DNA of 10,454 bases from Propionibacteriaceae bacterium (GTDB taxonomy: Bacteria > Actinomycetota > Actinomycetes > Propionibacteriales > Propionibacteriaceae): positions 1 to 10,454 of the forward strand of contig WRJP01000058.1 of the NCBI GenBank assembly GCA_009778535.1. Reading direction: 5' to 3'. The first letter of the stretch is position 1; every line of letters begins with the position of its first letter. Made by a program: the position numbers and the translations under genes. The notes under the pieces were generated by a model, which had not been told where the DNA came from, searched no databases, and was given only the letters and a program-made list of their open reading frames with translations. Below are positions 1-6,475 of the stretch, in pieces.

Positions 1-1
1 C

Positions 2-784
2 GCCACATCGTATGCGCTATCTGCCATGGACACCGAGGCCATGATCATGTGGATTCCCTGGATATCTGTAGCTATGACTATGACAGGTGTGATACTTTCG
101 CTGATTTCGTCAGTGATGATGGCTGGTGTAGCCGATGGGTATGGGCGTAGAGCCATGCAGCCGCTCTCTAGGCTGATAATGGGCGGGTTGAAGGCAATTC
201 CTAGAACGCTTCCGCTGTTGTTAATCTGTGCTGCCGGAATCTTGCTGCTTTTTGCCGCACTTGGCTGGTGGTTAAAACAGCTATTTGAAGCGAGCATTAC
301 AAACAATAATCAAGCGCTAGGCCAAATCTCTATGATGGGAGTGCTAGTAATTGCACTGATATTACTTGCTTTTGTTCCCTTATCCTATCTTCTCAGCGTC
401 AAGTTATTCCTATTGGCTCCAGTGTTGCATTGTGAAAGCGCATCAGGGCTAAAACTCTTTTCGCGAACCTGGGGAATGACGAAGGGAGCATCTGGGATGA
501 TCCTTTTAATCATCTTGGTTGCTGGCATCGCTGAAGGCGTGATTGCGCAAATTGCGTCCTTTGCTACGGGGCTTTTTTCTGTCAACATCATCGATTCGCC
601 AGGCGCTTACTATGATCTCAATAGTGCACTGACCGCTATGGCTCCAGTACTCGTGATAACTGGATTGATCGGAATTGCTGTGGCAGCTGTATTCACTCCA
701 CTACTGACATGCGCCTCAGTCGTCATCTATCATGATCGGCTTCGGATGAGGAATGAAGTCAGTCCGTCGCCCGTAGTCGGATAG
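2..784 (+). CDS. Multi-pass integral membrane protein, N-terminus probably outside the window
   Basis: The reading frame is open from base 2, the first methionine codon (base 26) has no Shine-Dalgarno sequence before it, and hydrophobic sequence begins at once, so the true start probably lies upstream. Counting from that methionine (252 residues), long hydrophobic segments lie near residues 8-30, 60-82, 103-130, 155-180 and 205-235. The segment at about 142-156 (LKLFSRTWGMTKG) resembles the 'W-x-x-T/V-x-G' stretch in poorly characterised bacterial membrane proteins such as the membrane domain attached to some glycerophosphodiester phosphodiesterases. No enzymatic motif is visible, so I give no function. 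It is the only gene on the + strand. It converges on the mshB-like gene and their 3' ends overlap by 26 nt (759-784). A membrane protein is well supported; the family is only a guess. Confidence 0.75.
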   Translation, partial: ATSYALSAMDTEAMIMWIPWISVAMTMTGVILSLISSVMMAGVADGYGRRAMQPLSRLIMGGLKAIPRTLPLLLICAAGILLLFAALGWWLKQLFEASITNNNQALGQISMMGVLVIALILLAFVPLSYLLSVKLFLLAPVLHCESASGLKLFSRTWGMTKGASGMILLIILVAGIAEGVIAQIASFATGLFSVNIIDSPGAYYDLNSALTAMAPVLVITGLIGIAVAAVFTPLLTCASVVIYHDRLRMRNEVSPSPVVG

Positions 785-1529
785 TTGTCGCAATAGGCTG
801 TCTTTGACCTCCGACGTGTACGATCTCATCGGCATCGAGGCGAAGTTGGCTGGAATAGCACTGTAAGGCTTCACGCACTGTGGCTAGTTCAGATCGCAGT
901 TCAAAATGGTGAGTCTTCGCATCAGCTACGATGCCCGCCGAACAGATGGTGAAGAACGCTAATGCTGGCACCATCGCTGCGGTTTCAACCCCGATCTGAT
1001 GGCAGGCGACATGATCAGGATGGCCATAGCCGCCGATAGCGTCATAGCTGATCAAAATCTCTGCTCCCCAGATGCGGCAATAAGCCGCCAAATCTGCTGC
1101 TGGCACACTTGGATGTTGGTTTGACAAAGCAAGCTCACCTGCATCGGCAACAGAGCCAGCCAGCGTAGCCGTTACCCAGCGCATCCCGGAATCGAGATAG
1201 TTTACTGGTGGCAAACCTGGTACTCGCGCCGGTGGTGTTCCCAGAAAGCAGTGAGTTCCGACACCCAGCACTGCCAGGGCTTGAGAAAGCTCGCCAGCTC
1301 GCAGTTGCGGTAACAGGGTGCGGTCGTCGCAAATACCCGGGTAAGCTTCGCCGCGTTCACCGCGCGTTGCGGTGATGACCGTGACCTCATGTCCCAGACC
1401 AGTCCAAAAAGCCAGCAGCGCGCCGGTGGACAAGGTTTCGTCGTCAGGGTGTGCGTGAAATACAACGATTTTGCGTTTTGGCGACCCGGCAGCGGTGTCT
1501 TCGGGGCGTAGCTGGCTACCGTCGTCCAT
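759..1529 (-). CDS. mshB: MshB-like PIG-L family zinc deacetylase (GlcNAc-inositol deacetylase candidate)
   Basis: Metal-dependent N-deacetylase of the PIG-L/LmbE family, 256 residues. After about 19 polar residues the first strand leads into HAHPDDE (25-31). By family knowledge H27 and D30 are zinc ligands and D29 the general base. The second conserved block, GGYGHPDH (166-173), supplies H173 as third ligand and H170 as the catalytic-site histidine. MshB removes acetate from GlcNAc-inositol in mycothiol synthesis; the related amidase Mca cleaves mycothiol conjugates. The adjacent upstream MshA-like gene, which overlaps this one by 14 nt (1516-1529), favours MshB over Mca. The protein is shorter than the roughly 300-residue mycobacterial MshB. 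The ATG at 1529 has only a weak AAGG about 8 nt upstream, consistent with translational coupling. Family certain; substrate inferred from the neighbour. Confidence 0.82.
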   Translation of the reverse strand: MDDGSQLRPEDTAAGSPKRKIVVFHAHPDDETLSTGALLAFWTGLGHEVTVITATRGERGEAYPGICDDRTLLPQLRAGELSQALAVLGVGTHCFLGTPPARVPGLPPVNYLDSGMRWVTATLAGSVADAGELALSNQHPSVPAADLAAYCRIWGAEILISYDAIGGYGHPDHVACHQIGVETAAMVPALAFFTICSAGIVADAKTHHFELRSELATVREALQCYSSQLRLDADEIVHVGGQRQPIATTIRLRATD

Positions 1530-2715
1530 TGATTAGCCCTTGGTAGATCGATTCCAACCTGATAGCTGCTATTTTCCAGTCAAAACGCAGCGCGTGAATT
1601 CTGGCGACCACGCCCATCTGCTGTAACAGCCCTTCGGTGACAAGCAGCCGCCGCAATGCCTTACCCCAATCCTCAGGTTCTCGCGAATCCATCAACTGAC
1701 CGGTCTCGCCATGTGCAACCGCCTCGCGTAACCCGCCTGCGGCAGCAGCAATGACTGGGGTGCCGGACGCAGCAGCTTCCAGCGCTACCAGTCCGAAAGT
1801 TTCCGAATGTGAGGGCACCAATACCACCAAGGCTTCTCGCATCAAAACGGCCAATTGCTCCCGTGATTGCGAGCCTATGAAAGTCACATCATTTTCAACG
1901 CCGATTTCTTTGGTCATTTCAAAAAGAGTGGCTCCGTACTGTGCAAAATCTTGCGACACATCGCCAGCTATCACTAGCTGCGGGCGCAAGTCGGCGGGCA
2001 GTTCAGCCAAAGCTCGGATGGCGAGATCAGCTCCCTTCAATGGCTGTAACCGCGCGGCAAATAGGACAAAGCCTTTCGGCCAATCATAGGTTTTAGCAGT
2101 TTCGGGAAGGTGGGGATGGAAAAGTGTGGTGTCAACGCCCGGGGAGACGATGTGTACATTACCCGGATCTGCACCACAGCGTTCTATCACAGTTCGCGCT
2201 TCCGCTGCGCTGATGGCAACTATCGCGTCGCTGTTCACGCCTACATATGCTTCACCGGCTACCCTGCGGTCAGATTCGGGGGGTTCTCCGGCACTGAGTT
2301 GATTACCGGGCAGTGCAGCGACCGAATGGTAGCTCTGCACATGCGGAATTCCGCGCGCTTTAGCGAAAGGCACCCCGGCTACTCCGGACATCCAGTGGTG
2401 AGAATGCACCAGGTCATAGGAACTTAGTTCGGATAATCGAGCCGCGAATTCGTCAAGGTGCGAATCTATTTCACTCTTGGGTAACTGCGTTGTAGGACCC
2501 GCATTCAGGTGTCGCAGCAACAGTCCAGGCGCTAACTCCTGCACGTCGGGTTGAGACCGGGAATACCGCCTGGTGATCAACTCAACAGTATGTCCCAATT
2601 CTCGCAGCGCATGGGCTTGTGCCATTTCCACAACATTCATGCCCCCAGCATCACCTTCCCCTGGAGACATCACCGGAGAAGTGTGCATTGACACAAACGC
2701 TAAATGAAGACTCAC
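1516..2715 (-). CDS. mshA: MshA-like D-inositol-3-phosphate glycosyltransferase (GT4 family)
   Basis: GT-B fold retaining glycosyltransferase, 399 residues. MshA transfers GlcNAc from UDP-GlcNAc to inositol 3-phosphate, the first step of mycothiol synthesis. The N-terminus has the MshA signature SMHTSP (9-14) and GDAGGMNV (21-28). The C-terminal donor domain has ARLQPLKG (221-228), holding the R and K that grip the nucleotide diphosphate, and the E-x7-E motif from E305 to E313 (ETFGLVALE). Against my recollection of Corynebacterium MshA, acceptor residues K78 and R154 correspond to K80 and R151, but Y110 is replaced by H107 and T134 by S131. The start is GTG at 2715, which places SMHTSP at the usual distance from the N-terminus. 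There is no Shine-Dalgarno, but a TAGAAT box ends 6 nt upstream, suggesting a leaderless mRNA. The 3' end overlaps the deacetylase gene by 14 nt. GT4 is certain, MshA likely, exact acceptor less so. Confidence 0.85.
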   Translation of the reverse strand: MSLHLAFVSMHTSPVMSPGEGDAGGMNVVEMAQAHALRELGHTVELITRRYSRSQPDVQELAPGLLLRHLNAGPTTQLPKSEIDSHLDEFAARLSELSSYDLVHSHHWMSGVAGVPFAKARGIPHVQSYHSVAALPGNQLSAGEPPESDRRVAGEAYVGVNSDAIVAISAAEARTVIERCGADPGNVHIVSPGVDTTLFHPHLPETAKTYDWPKGFVLFAARLQPLKGADLAIRALAELPADLRPQLVIAGDVSQDFAQYGATLFEMTKEIGVENDVTFIGSQSREQLAVLMREALVVLVPSHSETFGLVALEAAASGTPVIAAAAGGLREAVAHGETGQLMDSREPEDWGKALRRLLVTEGLLQQMGVVARIHALRFDWKIAAIRLESIYQGLINGRR

Positions 2716-2727
2716 CTGAAAATTCTA
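2716..2727 (-). promoter_or_regulatory. Candidate leaderless promoter (-10 box) of the mshA-mshB pair
   Basis: On the minus strand TAGAAT (2727-2722) matches the TATAAT -10 consensus at five of six positions. It is followed by exactly 6 nt and then the GTG start at 2715, so transcription starting 7 nt after the box would begin on the start codon. No convincing -35 hexamer is seen 16-18 nt upstream. The lack of a Shine-Dalgarno before the GTG fits. Sequence-only prediction. Confidence 0.5.
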
Positions 2728-2834
2728 CCGCTTCGGTGGAACCCTTCAGTGCGGTTCGTCGGTTGAGCAGCAGCTGTTCAAAGATGGGAGTTGATCCAGT
2801 GCGGCAGTAGTGAATTCTCTTGTGATTTCGATAC

Positions 2835-2849
2835 GGAGCCCCTGGCTCC
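2835..2849 (-). terminator. Possible hairpin terminator downstream of clpC
   Basis: On the minus strand GGAGCC-AGG-GGCTCC forms a perfect 6-bp GC-rich stem with a 3-nt loop, starting 23 nt after the clpC stop. No U-tract follows, so it would be a U-less terminator of the sort proposed for actinobacteria, or only an mRNA 3'-end stabiliser. The rest of the 157-nt gap (2716-2872) holds the mshA -10 box and no gene that I can support. Confidence 0.35.
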
Positions 2850-2872
2850 ACTCAATCGACAAGAATGCTTCC

Positions 2873-5368
2873 TCAGGACTCGGTGAAGGCTTCGGCGGTT
2901 TCCAGGGCACTGACTTTGGGGACACCGGTGAAAGTGAAGGGTTCCGTGGCTTCGTCCGAGCCAACGTCAACCAAGATAATTTCGCCTGGTTTGAGTTCGC
3001 TGAACAGGATTTTCTCCGCCAACATGTCCTCAATATCGCGCTGTATTGCCCGTCGCAGCGGACGGGCACCCAGAATCGGGTCAAAACCGCGCTTAGCGAT
3101 CAAAGATTTCGCAGCGGGAGTCAGCTCGATGCCCATGTCCTTGTCGCGCAGGCGAAGCTCGATTTGCGCCACCAACAAGTCCACGATCTTCTCTGTGTCA
3201 GCAGTCGTGAGTTGATGGAATACCACAATCTCATCAACTCGGTTCAAGAATTCAGGACGGAAATGCTGCTTCAACTCGTCAGTGACTTTCGCCTTCATCT
3301 TTTCGTAGTTCGACTCGATATCGCTGGCTTGCGAGAAGCCCAGATTCACGCTCTTGGAGATGTCGCGTGTTCCCAGGTTAGTGGTCATCACGACGACGGT
3401 GTTCTTGAAATCGACCACCCGTCCCTGCGCATCAGTGAGACGTCCTTCGTCCAAGATTTGCAGCAACGAATTGAAAAGATCAGGATGGGCTTTCTCGATC
3501 TCATCGAAAAGCACCACCGAGAACGGCTTACGGCGCACCTTCTCCGTAAGCTGGCCGCCCTCCTCATAGCCAACATAGCCAGGAGGCGAACCAAAGAGCC
3601 TAGTTACCGCGAACTTTTCCGAATACTCGCTCATGTCGAGCGTTATCAACGCGTCCTCATCGCCAAAGAGGAACTCGGTGAGCGCCTTGGTCAGTTCAGT
3701 TTTACCAACCCCTGATGGCCCAGCGAAAATGAAGGAACCGGAGGGACGCTTCGGGTCTTTAAGTCCAGCACGAGTACGCCGGATTGAACGCGACAGCGCT
3801 TTCACCGCGTCATATTGTCCGATGATTCGCTTGCCGATCTCGTCTTCCATGCGCAGCAGTCGCGCGGATTCCTCCTCAGTCAGCTTAAACACCGGAATAC
3901 CAGTAGCTCCCGAGAGCACTTCCGCAATCGCTTCCTCATCAACTTCAGCAGGAATGTCTTGATCGCCGACTTTCCAGGCTTCCTCTTTTTCGGCTCTGGC
4001 AAGATTCAGCTTGCGCTCGTCATCGCGCAATCTTGCGGCCAATTCAAAGTCTTGCGCGTCAATGGCAGACTCTTTGCTGAACTTAACTTGTGCGATCTCC
4101 TCATCGAATTCGCGCAGGTCAGGTGGGGCAGTCATTCGTCTGATTCGTAGCCTTGCCCCTGCCTCATCTATCAAGTCGATTGCCTTATCAGGCAAGAAAC
4201 GGTCAGAGATGTAGCGATCAGCCAATTGCGCAGCAGCAATGAGCGCGCCATCGGTGATGGTGATTCTGTGATGCGCCTCGTACCGGTCGCGTAAACCCCG
4301 CAAAATGTCGATGGTCAACGCAATAGATGGTTCGGAAACTTGAATAGGTTGGAAGCGCCGCTCCAATGCGGCATCCTTTTCAATGTGCTTTCGGTACTCA
4401 TCTAACGTTGTTGCGCCAATAGTTTGCAATTCTCCTCTGGCGAGCATCGGTTTCAAGATCGAAGCTGCATCTATGGCTCCTTCAGCAGCTCCCGCACCTA
4501 CTAGGGTGTGGATTTCGTCAATGAACAAGATGATGTCGCCGCGGGTTTTGATTTCTTTCAGAACCTTCTTCAGCCGCTCCTCGAAATCACCGCGGTAGCG
4601 TGACCCTGCTACCAGCGCTCCTAAATCCAGGGTATAAATCTGCTTATCGCGTAGGGTCTCCGGCACATCGCCACGCACGATTGCCTGAGCCAAACCTTCA
4701 ACGACGGCCGTCTTGCCAACGCCGGGTTCGCCGATCAACACCGGATTATTCTTGGTACGCCGCGAGAGTACGGTCATTACCCGTTCAATCTCTTTGTGCC
4801 GCCCAATGACTGGGTCTAATTTGTTTTCCCGCGCGGCCTGAGTCAGGTTACGGCCGAATTGGTCAAGGATCGCCGACCCTGACTGGGGAGGACCGGCCTC
4901 TGGTGCACCTGAAGTGGCCGCTTGCTTTTCCTGGTAGCCACTCAGCATTTGCAGCACTTGGTTGCGAACCTTACTCAAATCCGCACCCAGTTTGATCAGC
5001 ACCTGCGCCGCAACCCCTTCTCCTTCCCGAATCAGACCGAGCAGAATGTGCTCGGTGCCGATGTAGGGATGGTTAAGTTGCAGCGCTTCGCGCATCGAAA
5101 ATTCCAACACCTTTTTGGCTCTTGGCGTGAACGGAATATGGCCGGACGGCGATTGCTGACCTTGTCCAATAATCTCCTCCACCTGTTCGCGGACAGATTC
5201 TAACGAGAGGCCAAGTGTTTCCAGCGCTTTCGCTGCTACGCCTTCCCCTTCGTGAATCAAGCCCAAAAGCAGGTGTTCTGTGCCGATGTAGTTGTGATTC
5301 AGCATCCGCGCCTCATCTTGAGCGAGCACAATTACCCGCCTAGCGCGGTCAGTGAAGCGGTCGAACAT
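2873..5368 (-). CDS. clpC: ClpC, AAA+ unfoldase of the Clp protease
   Basis: Hexameric cytosolic ATPase that unfolds substrates and feeds them to ClpP. The 831 residues from the chosen start are close to mycobacterial ClpC1. In order: two Clp N-terminal repeats (about 1-70 and 75-145); first AAA module with Walker A GEPGVGKT (213-220) and Walker B ILFIDEIH (280-287); a UVR/middle region (about 425-465) typical of ClpC rather than ClpA; second AAA module with GPSGVGKT (550-557), Walker B VVLFDEIE (618-625) and FRPEFLNR (703-710) carrying the sensor/arginine region; and an LGF loop (676-678), the family's ClpP-docking tripeptide. An upstream in-frame ATG at 5419 would add 17 residues, but family members begin at the M-F-(E/D)-R-F-T-D equivalent, and a GGAGG (5383-5379) precedes the ATG at 5368 by 10 nt. 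It lies downstream of lsr2, as in mycobacteria. Confidence 0.97.
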   Translation of the reverse strand: MFDRFTDRARRVIVLAQDEARMLNHNYIGTEHLLLGLIHEGEGVAAKALETLGLSLESVREQVEEIIGQGQQSPSGHIPFTPRAKKVLEFSMREALQLNHPYIGTEHILLGLIREGEGVAAQVLIKLGADLSKVRNQVLQMLSGYQEKQAATSGAPEAGPPQSGSAILDQFGRNLTQAARENKLDPVIGRHKEIERVMTVLSRRTKNNPVLIGEPGVGKTAVVEGLAQAIVRGDVPETLRDKQIYTLDLGALVAGSRYRGDFEERLKKVLKEIKTRGDIILFIDEIHTLVGAGAAEGAIDAASILKPMLARGELQTIGATTLDEYRKHIEKDAALERRFQPIQVSEPSIALTIDILRGLRDRYEAHHRITITDGALIAAAQLADRYISDRFLPDKAIDLIDEAGARLRIRRMTAPPDLREFDEEIAQVKFSKESAIDAQDFELAARLRDDERKLNLARAEKEEAWKVGDQDIPAEVDEEAIAEVLSGATGIPVFKLTEEESARLLRMEDEIGKRIIGQYDAVKALSRSIRRTRAGLKDPKRPSGSFIFAGPSGVGKTELTKALTEFLFGDEDALITLDMSEYSEKFAVTRLFGSPPGYVGYEEGGQLTEKVRRKPFSVVLFDEIEKAHPDLFNSLLQILDEGRLTDAQGRVVDFKNTVVVMTTNLGTRDISKSVNLGFSQASDIESNYEKMKAKVTDELKQHFRPEFLNRVDEIVVFHQLTTADTEKIVDLLVAQIELRLRDKDMGIELTPAAKSLIAKRGFDPILGARPLRRAIQRDIEDMLAEKILFSELKPGEIILVDVGSDEATEPFTFTGVPKVSALETAEAFTES

Positions 5369-5378
5369 CTGCACAGAT

Positions 5379-5383
5379 CCTCC
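5379..5383 (-). promoter_or_regulatory. Ribosome binding site deciding the clpC start
   Basis: GGAGG on the minus strand lies 10 nt before the ATG at 5368. The spacing is slightly long but the core is perfect. The longer in-frame candidate at 5419 has no such sequence. This supports the family-consistent start. Confidence 0.6.
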
Positions 5384-5427
5384 GTCCATAGAATTTTGGC
5401 CGCACTCCATTACAGCCATACGGCTTC

Positions 5428-5455
5428 ATTCTAGCCAACGCAGCAAATGCGTCGA
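5428..5455 (-). promoter_or_regulatory. Candidate clpC promoter
   Basis: TCGACG (5455-5450, four of six against TTGACA) and TAGAAT (5433-5428) are separated by 16 nt in the lsr2-clpC gap. Transcription would start near 5420, giving about a 52-nt leader before the ATG at 5368, or an almost leaderless transcript for the ATG at 5419. I see no convincing ClgR-type or HspR-type inverted repeat in this gap, although clpC is often controlled by such regulators in actinobacteria. Confidence 0.45.
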
Positions 5456-5461
5456 CTCTAG

Positions 5462-5477
5462 TTGCGATCAGCCGCAA
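5462..5477 (-). terminator. Weak hairpin just after the lsr2 stop
   Basis: On the minus strand TTGCG-GCTGAT-CGCAA forms a 5-bp stem with a 6-nt loop, 2 nt after the lsr2 TAA. There is no U-tract. It could partly terminate lsr2 transcripts or be chance. The clpC promoter candidate lies immediately downstream, so the two genes may be separate or only partly linked transcription units. Confidence 0.22.
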
Positions 5478-5479
5478 TC

Positions 5480-5797
5480 TTAACTGTGTGCTGCTTCGTA
5501 GGCTTGTCTGATTTCCGCTGACACTCGGCCTCTTGCTGAGACGGGAACGCCTTGGCTGATTGCCCAAGCTCGAATATTACCGGCATCGCCAGTGCTTGCA
5601 ACTGAGCGGCGTTTTTTGATTTGACCAACTTTGCGACCAGCATTGATAAACGGCTCTAGCGCGCTACGCATTCTCCTGGCATTCGCTGCTGAAAGATCAA
5701 TCTCATAATTCTTTGCGTCGAGGCTAAAACTGATAGTTTCTACTGCCGGCCCGCCGTCCATGTCATCCATCAGCTCAATTCGGGTTCGCTGTGCCAT
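5480..5797 (-). CDS. lsr2: Lsr2 nucleoid-associated, xenogeneic silencing protein
   Basis: Small DNA-bridging protein of actinobacteria that binds AT-rich minor grooves, silences foreign or AT-rich genes and compacts the nucleoid. At 105 residues it is close to the mycobacterial protein (about 112). The N-terminal dimerisation half has the family pattern DDMDGGPAVETISFSLDAKN (11-30) followed by YEIDLS (31-36). A basic linker (55-65) and a C-terminal helix pair follow (IRAWAISQG, about 75-83), then the AT-hook-like R89-G90-R91 that inserts into the minor groove. The ATG at 5797 is preceded by AAGGAG at 5-nt spacing, so the start is secure. It lies upstream of clpC in the same direction, as in mycobacteria. 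The acidic residues, AT-hook and context make the call firm. Confidence 0.96.
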   Translation of the reverse strand: MAQRTRIELMDDMDGGPAVETISFSLDAKNYEIDLSAANARRMRSALEPFINAGRKVGQIKKRRSVASTGDAGNIRAWAISQGVPVSARGRVSAEIRQAYEAAHS

Positions 5798-5802
5798 TCT
5801 TA

Positions 5803-5808
5803 CTCCTT
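5803..5808 (-). promoter_or_regulatory. Strong Shine-Dalgarno of lsr2
   Basis: AAGGAG with a 5-nt spacer before the ATG at 5797 is one of the two clearest ribosome binding sites in the window, the other being that of folE. It implies efficient translation from a leadered mRNA, unlike the apparently leaderless mshA start. Confidence 0.75.
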
Positions 5809-5947
5809 CGTTCGTTTGTTTTGCTCGCTAGTGCTATGCGATGCCAATAGCCAAGGCAGCGTACAGTTTTCCACTTGACGAGCAACTGTCAAAAAAATCA
5901 TAACTCATGAAAGCAAGCAATAAATGATGTTTTCGCACAGACAGTAC

Positions 5948-5961
5948 ATTTTCTAGAAAAT
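5948..5961. repeat. 14-bp perfect palindrome upstream of lsr2
   Basis: ATTTTCTAGAAAAT is its own reverse complement. With one bulged C on the left it extends to 10-bp arms (GTA-c-ATTTTCT / AGAAAAT-TAC, 5944-5964). As there is no loop it makes a poor RNA hairpin, so a dimeric DNA-binding protein operator is more plausible than a terminator. It lies about 150 bp upstream of the lsr2 start and about 60 bp beyond the DUF3180 stop. No regulator can be named from the sequence. Confidence 0.5.
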
Positions 5962-6022
5962 TACGGGGGCTTTTGTGCTTTCTACGTAATGCGAACAATT
6001 TTCATGTCAGGTAGTAAGGCGT

Positions 6023-6475
6023 TCAGGCATCGCTGTCGTTTTTGCGGATGCGGCAAGCATATTGAAGTCTATATCCAGCGACAATCAAGATAGCTGCTGC
6101 AATTCCAGCAATGACGGCAGAGCCTAGAGTTTCTCTAGGTATGGCTGCTTCAATCCTCAAATTGTGCGCAGCGAGCACAAAATAACCTCCGAAAAGCGCA
6201 GAACCTGCAATAACAAAGGTCTTTCCTATTGCCAATATCGTGACGGCGTGAGTATAGAAGAATGTGCGCCGTCGCAGCAGCAGGCTAAAGACCAAAGCTG
6301 CTGCTGCCACCAGGAAAATCACGATAGCTGCTGGAAGCGGAAATCTTGGTATCTGCCAATCCCAGGCCAGACTTGCCTGTTGCCAAACCTCAACGACTCC
6401 GGCGGTGAACACTGCGGCAAACAGTGCCCAAGTCCACTTTGTAGCTTCTATTTTTTTCCTATTTTGCCTGGTCAT
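6023..6475 (-). CDS. DUF3180 family four-helix membrane protein
   Basis: Conserved actinobacterial membrane protein of unknown function, 150 residues. After a short basic N-terminus (TRQNRKK) there are four hydrophobic segments: about 14-33, 47-66, 76-102 and 115-135. A basic turn between the second and third (LLLRRRTFF, about 65-73) and a charged C-terminal tail (RIRKNDSDA) suggest both are cytoplasmic. No catalytic motif is visible. The family call rests on topology, length and position directly after folK, where DUF3180 is found in many actinobacteria including mycobacteria. The start at 6475 overlaps the folK 3' end by 17 nt, implying translational coupling and co-expression with the folate genes. 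A role in pterin/folate metabolism is unproven. Codons 5-9 carry a run of seven A, but the frame is intact. Confidence 0.85.
   Translation of the reverse strand: MTRQNRKKIEATKWTWALFAAVFTAGVVEVWQQASLAWDWQIPRFPLPAAIVIFLVAAAALVFSLLLRRRTFFYTHAVTILAIGKTFVIAGSALFGGYFVLAAHNLRIEAAIPRETLGSAVIAGIAAAILIVAGYRLQYACRIRKNDSDA

Larger units (their letters stand above)
5798..6022 (-). promoter_or_regulatory. AT-rich lsr2 upstream region with candidate promoter elements
   Basis: This is the longest gene-free stretch (225 nt). On the minus strand there is a good -10-like TATGAT (5902-5897), with only weak -35 candidates 15-18 nt upstream, and a perfect TTGACA (5892-5887) whose best downstream -10-like word (TACGCT) is too far away at 23 nt. 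I therefore cannot settle on one promoter. The region is visibly richer in A and T than the genes around it, including a run of seven A (5891-5897). It also holds the palindrome listed separately, and ATTACG (5960-5965) paired with CGTAAT (5985-5990) across a 19-nt loop. No ORF with coding character is present. Lsr2 autoregulation through AT-rich DNA would fit but is inferred. Confidence 0.45.

Noticed and set aside
2740..2830. Possible tRNA or small RNA in the clpC-mshA gap (GGTTCG and repeated CAGTGCGG words)
   Set aside because: No cloverleaf with acceptor and T-arm pairing can be drawn. The repeated 8-mer is isolated and likely chance.
2810..3715. A 301-residue open frame on the + strand opposite clpC, and other + strand frames within clpC
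   Set aside because: The minus strand here encodes a fully conserved ClpC second AAA module. The + frame has no recognisable domain and is an antisense shadow of that coding bias.
5252..5434. Small + strand frame across the lsr2-clpC gap and the clpC start
   Set aside because: It is mostly antisense to the ClpC N-domain, has no ribosome binding site, and no family resemblance.
5369..5470. ClgR-type operator upstream of clpC
   Set aside because: I looked for the inverted TTCGC/GCGAA-like pattern and found only weak, unsymmetrical matches (for example TTTGCTGCG).
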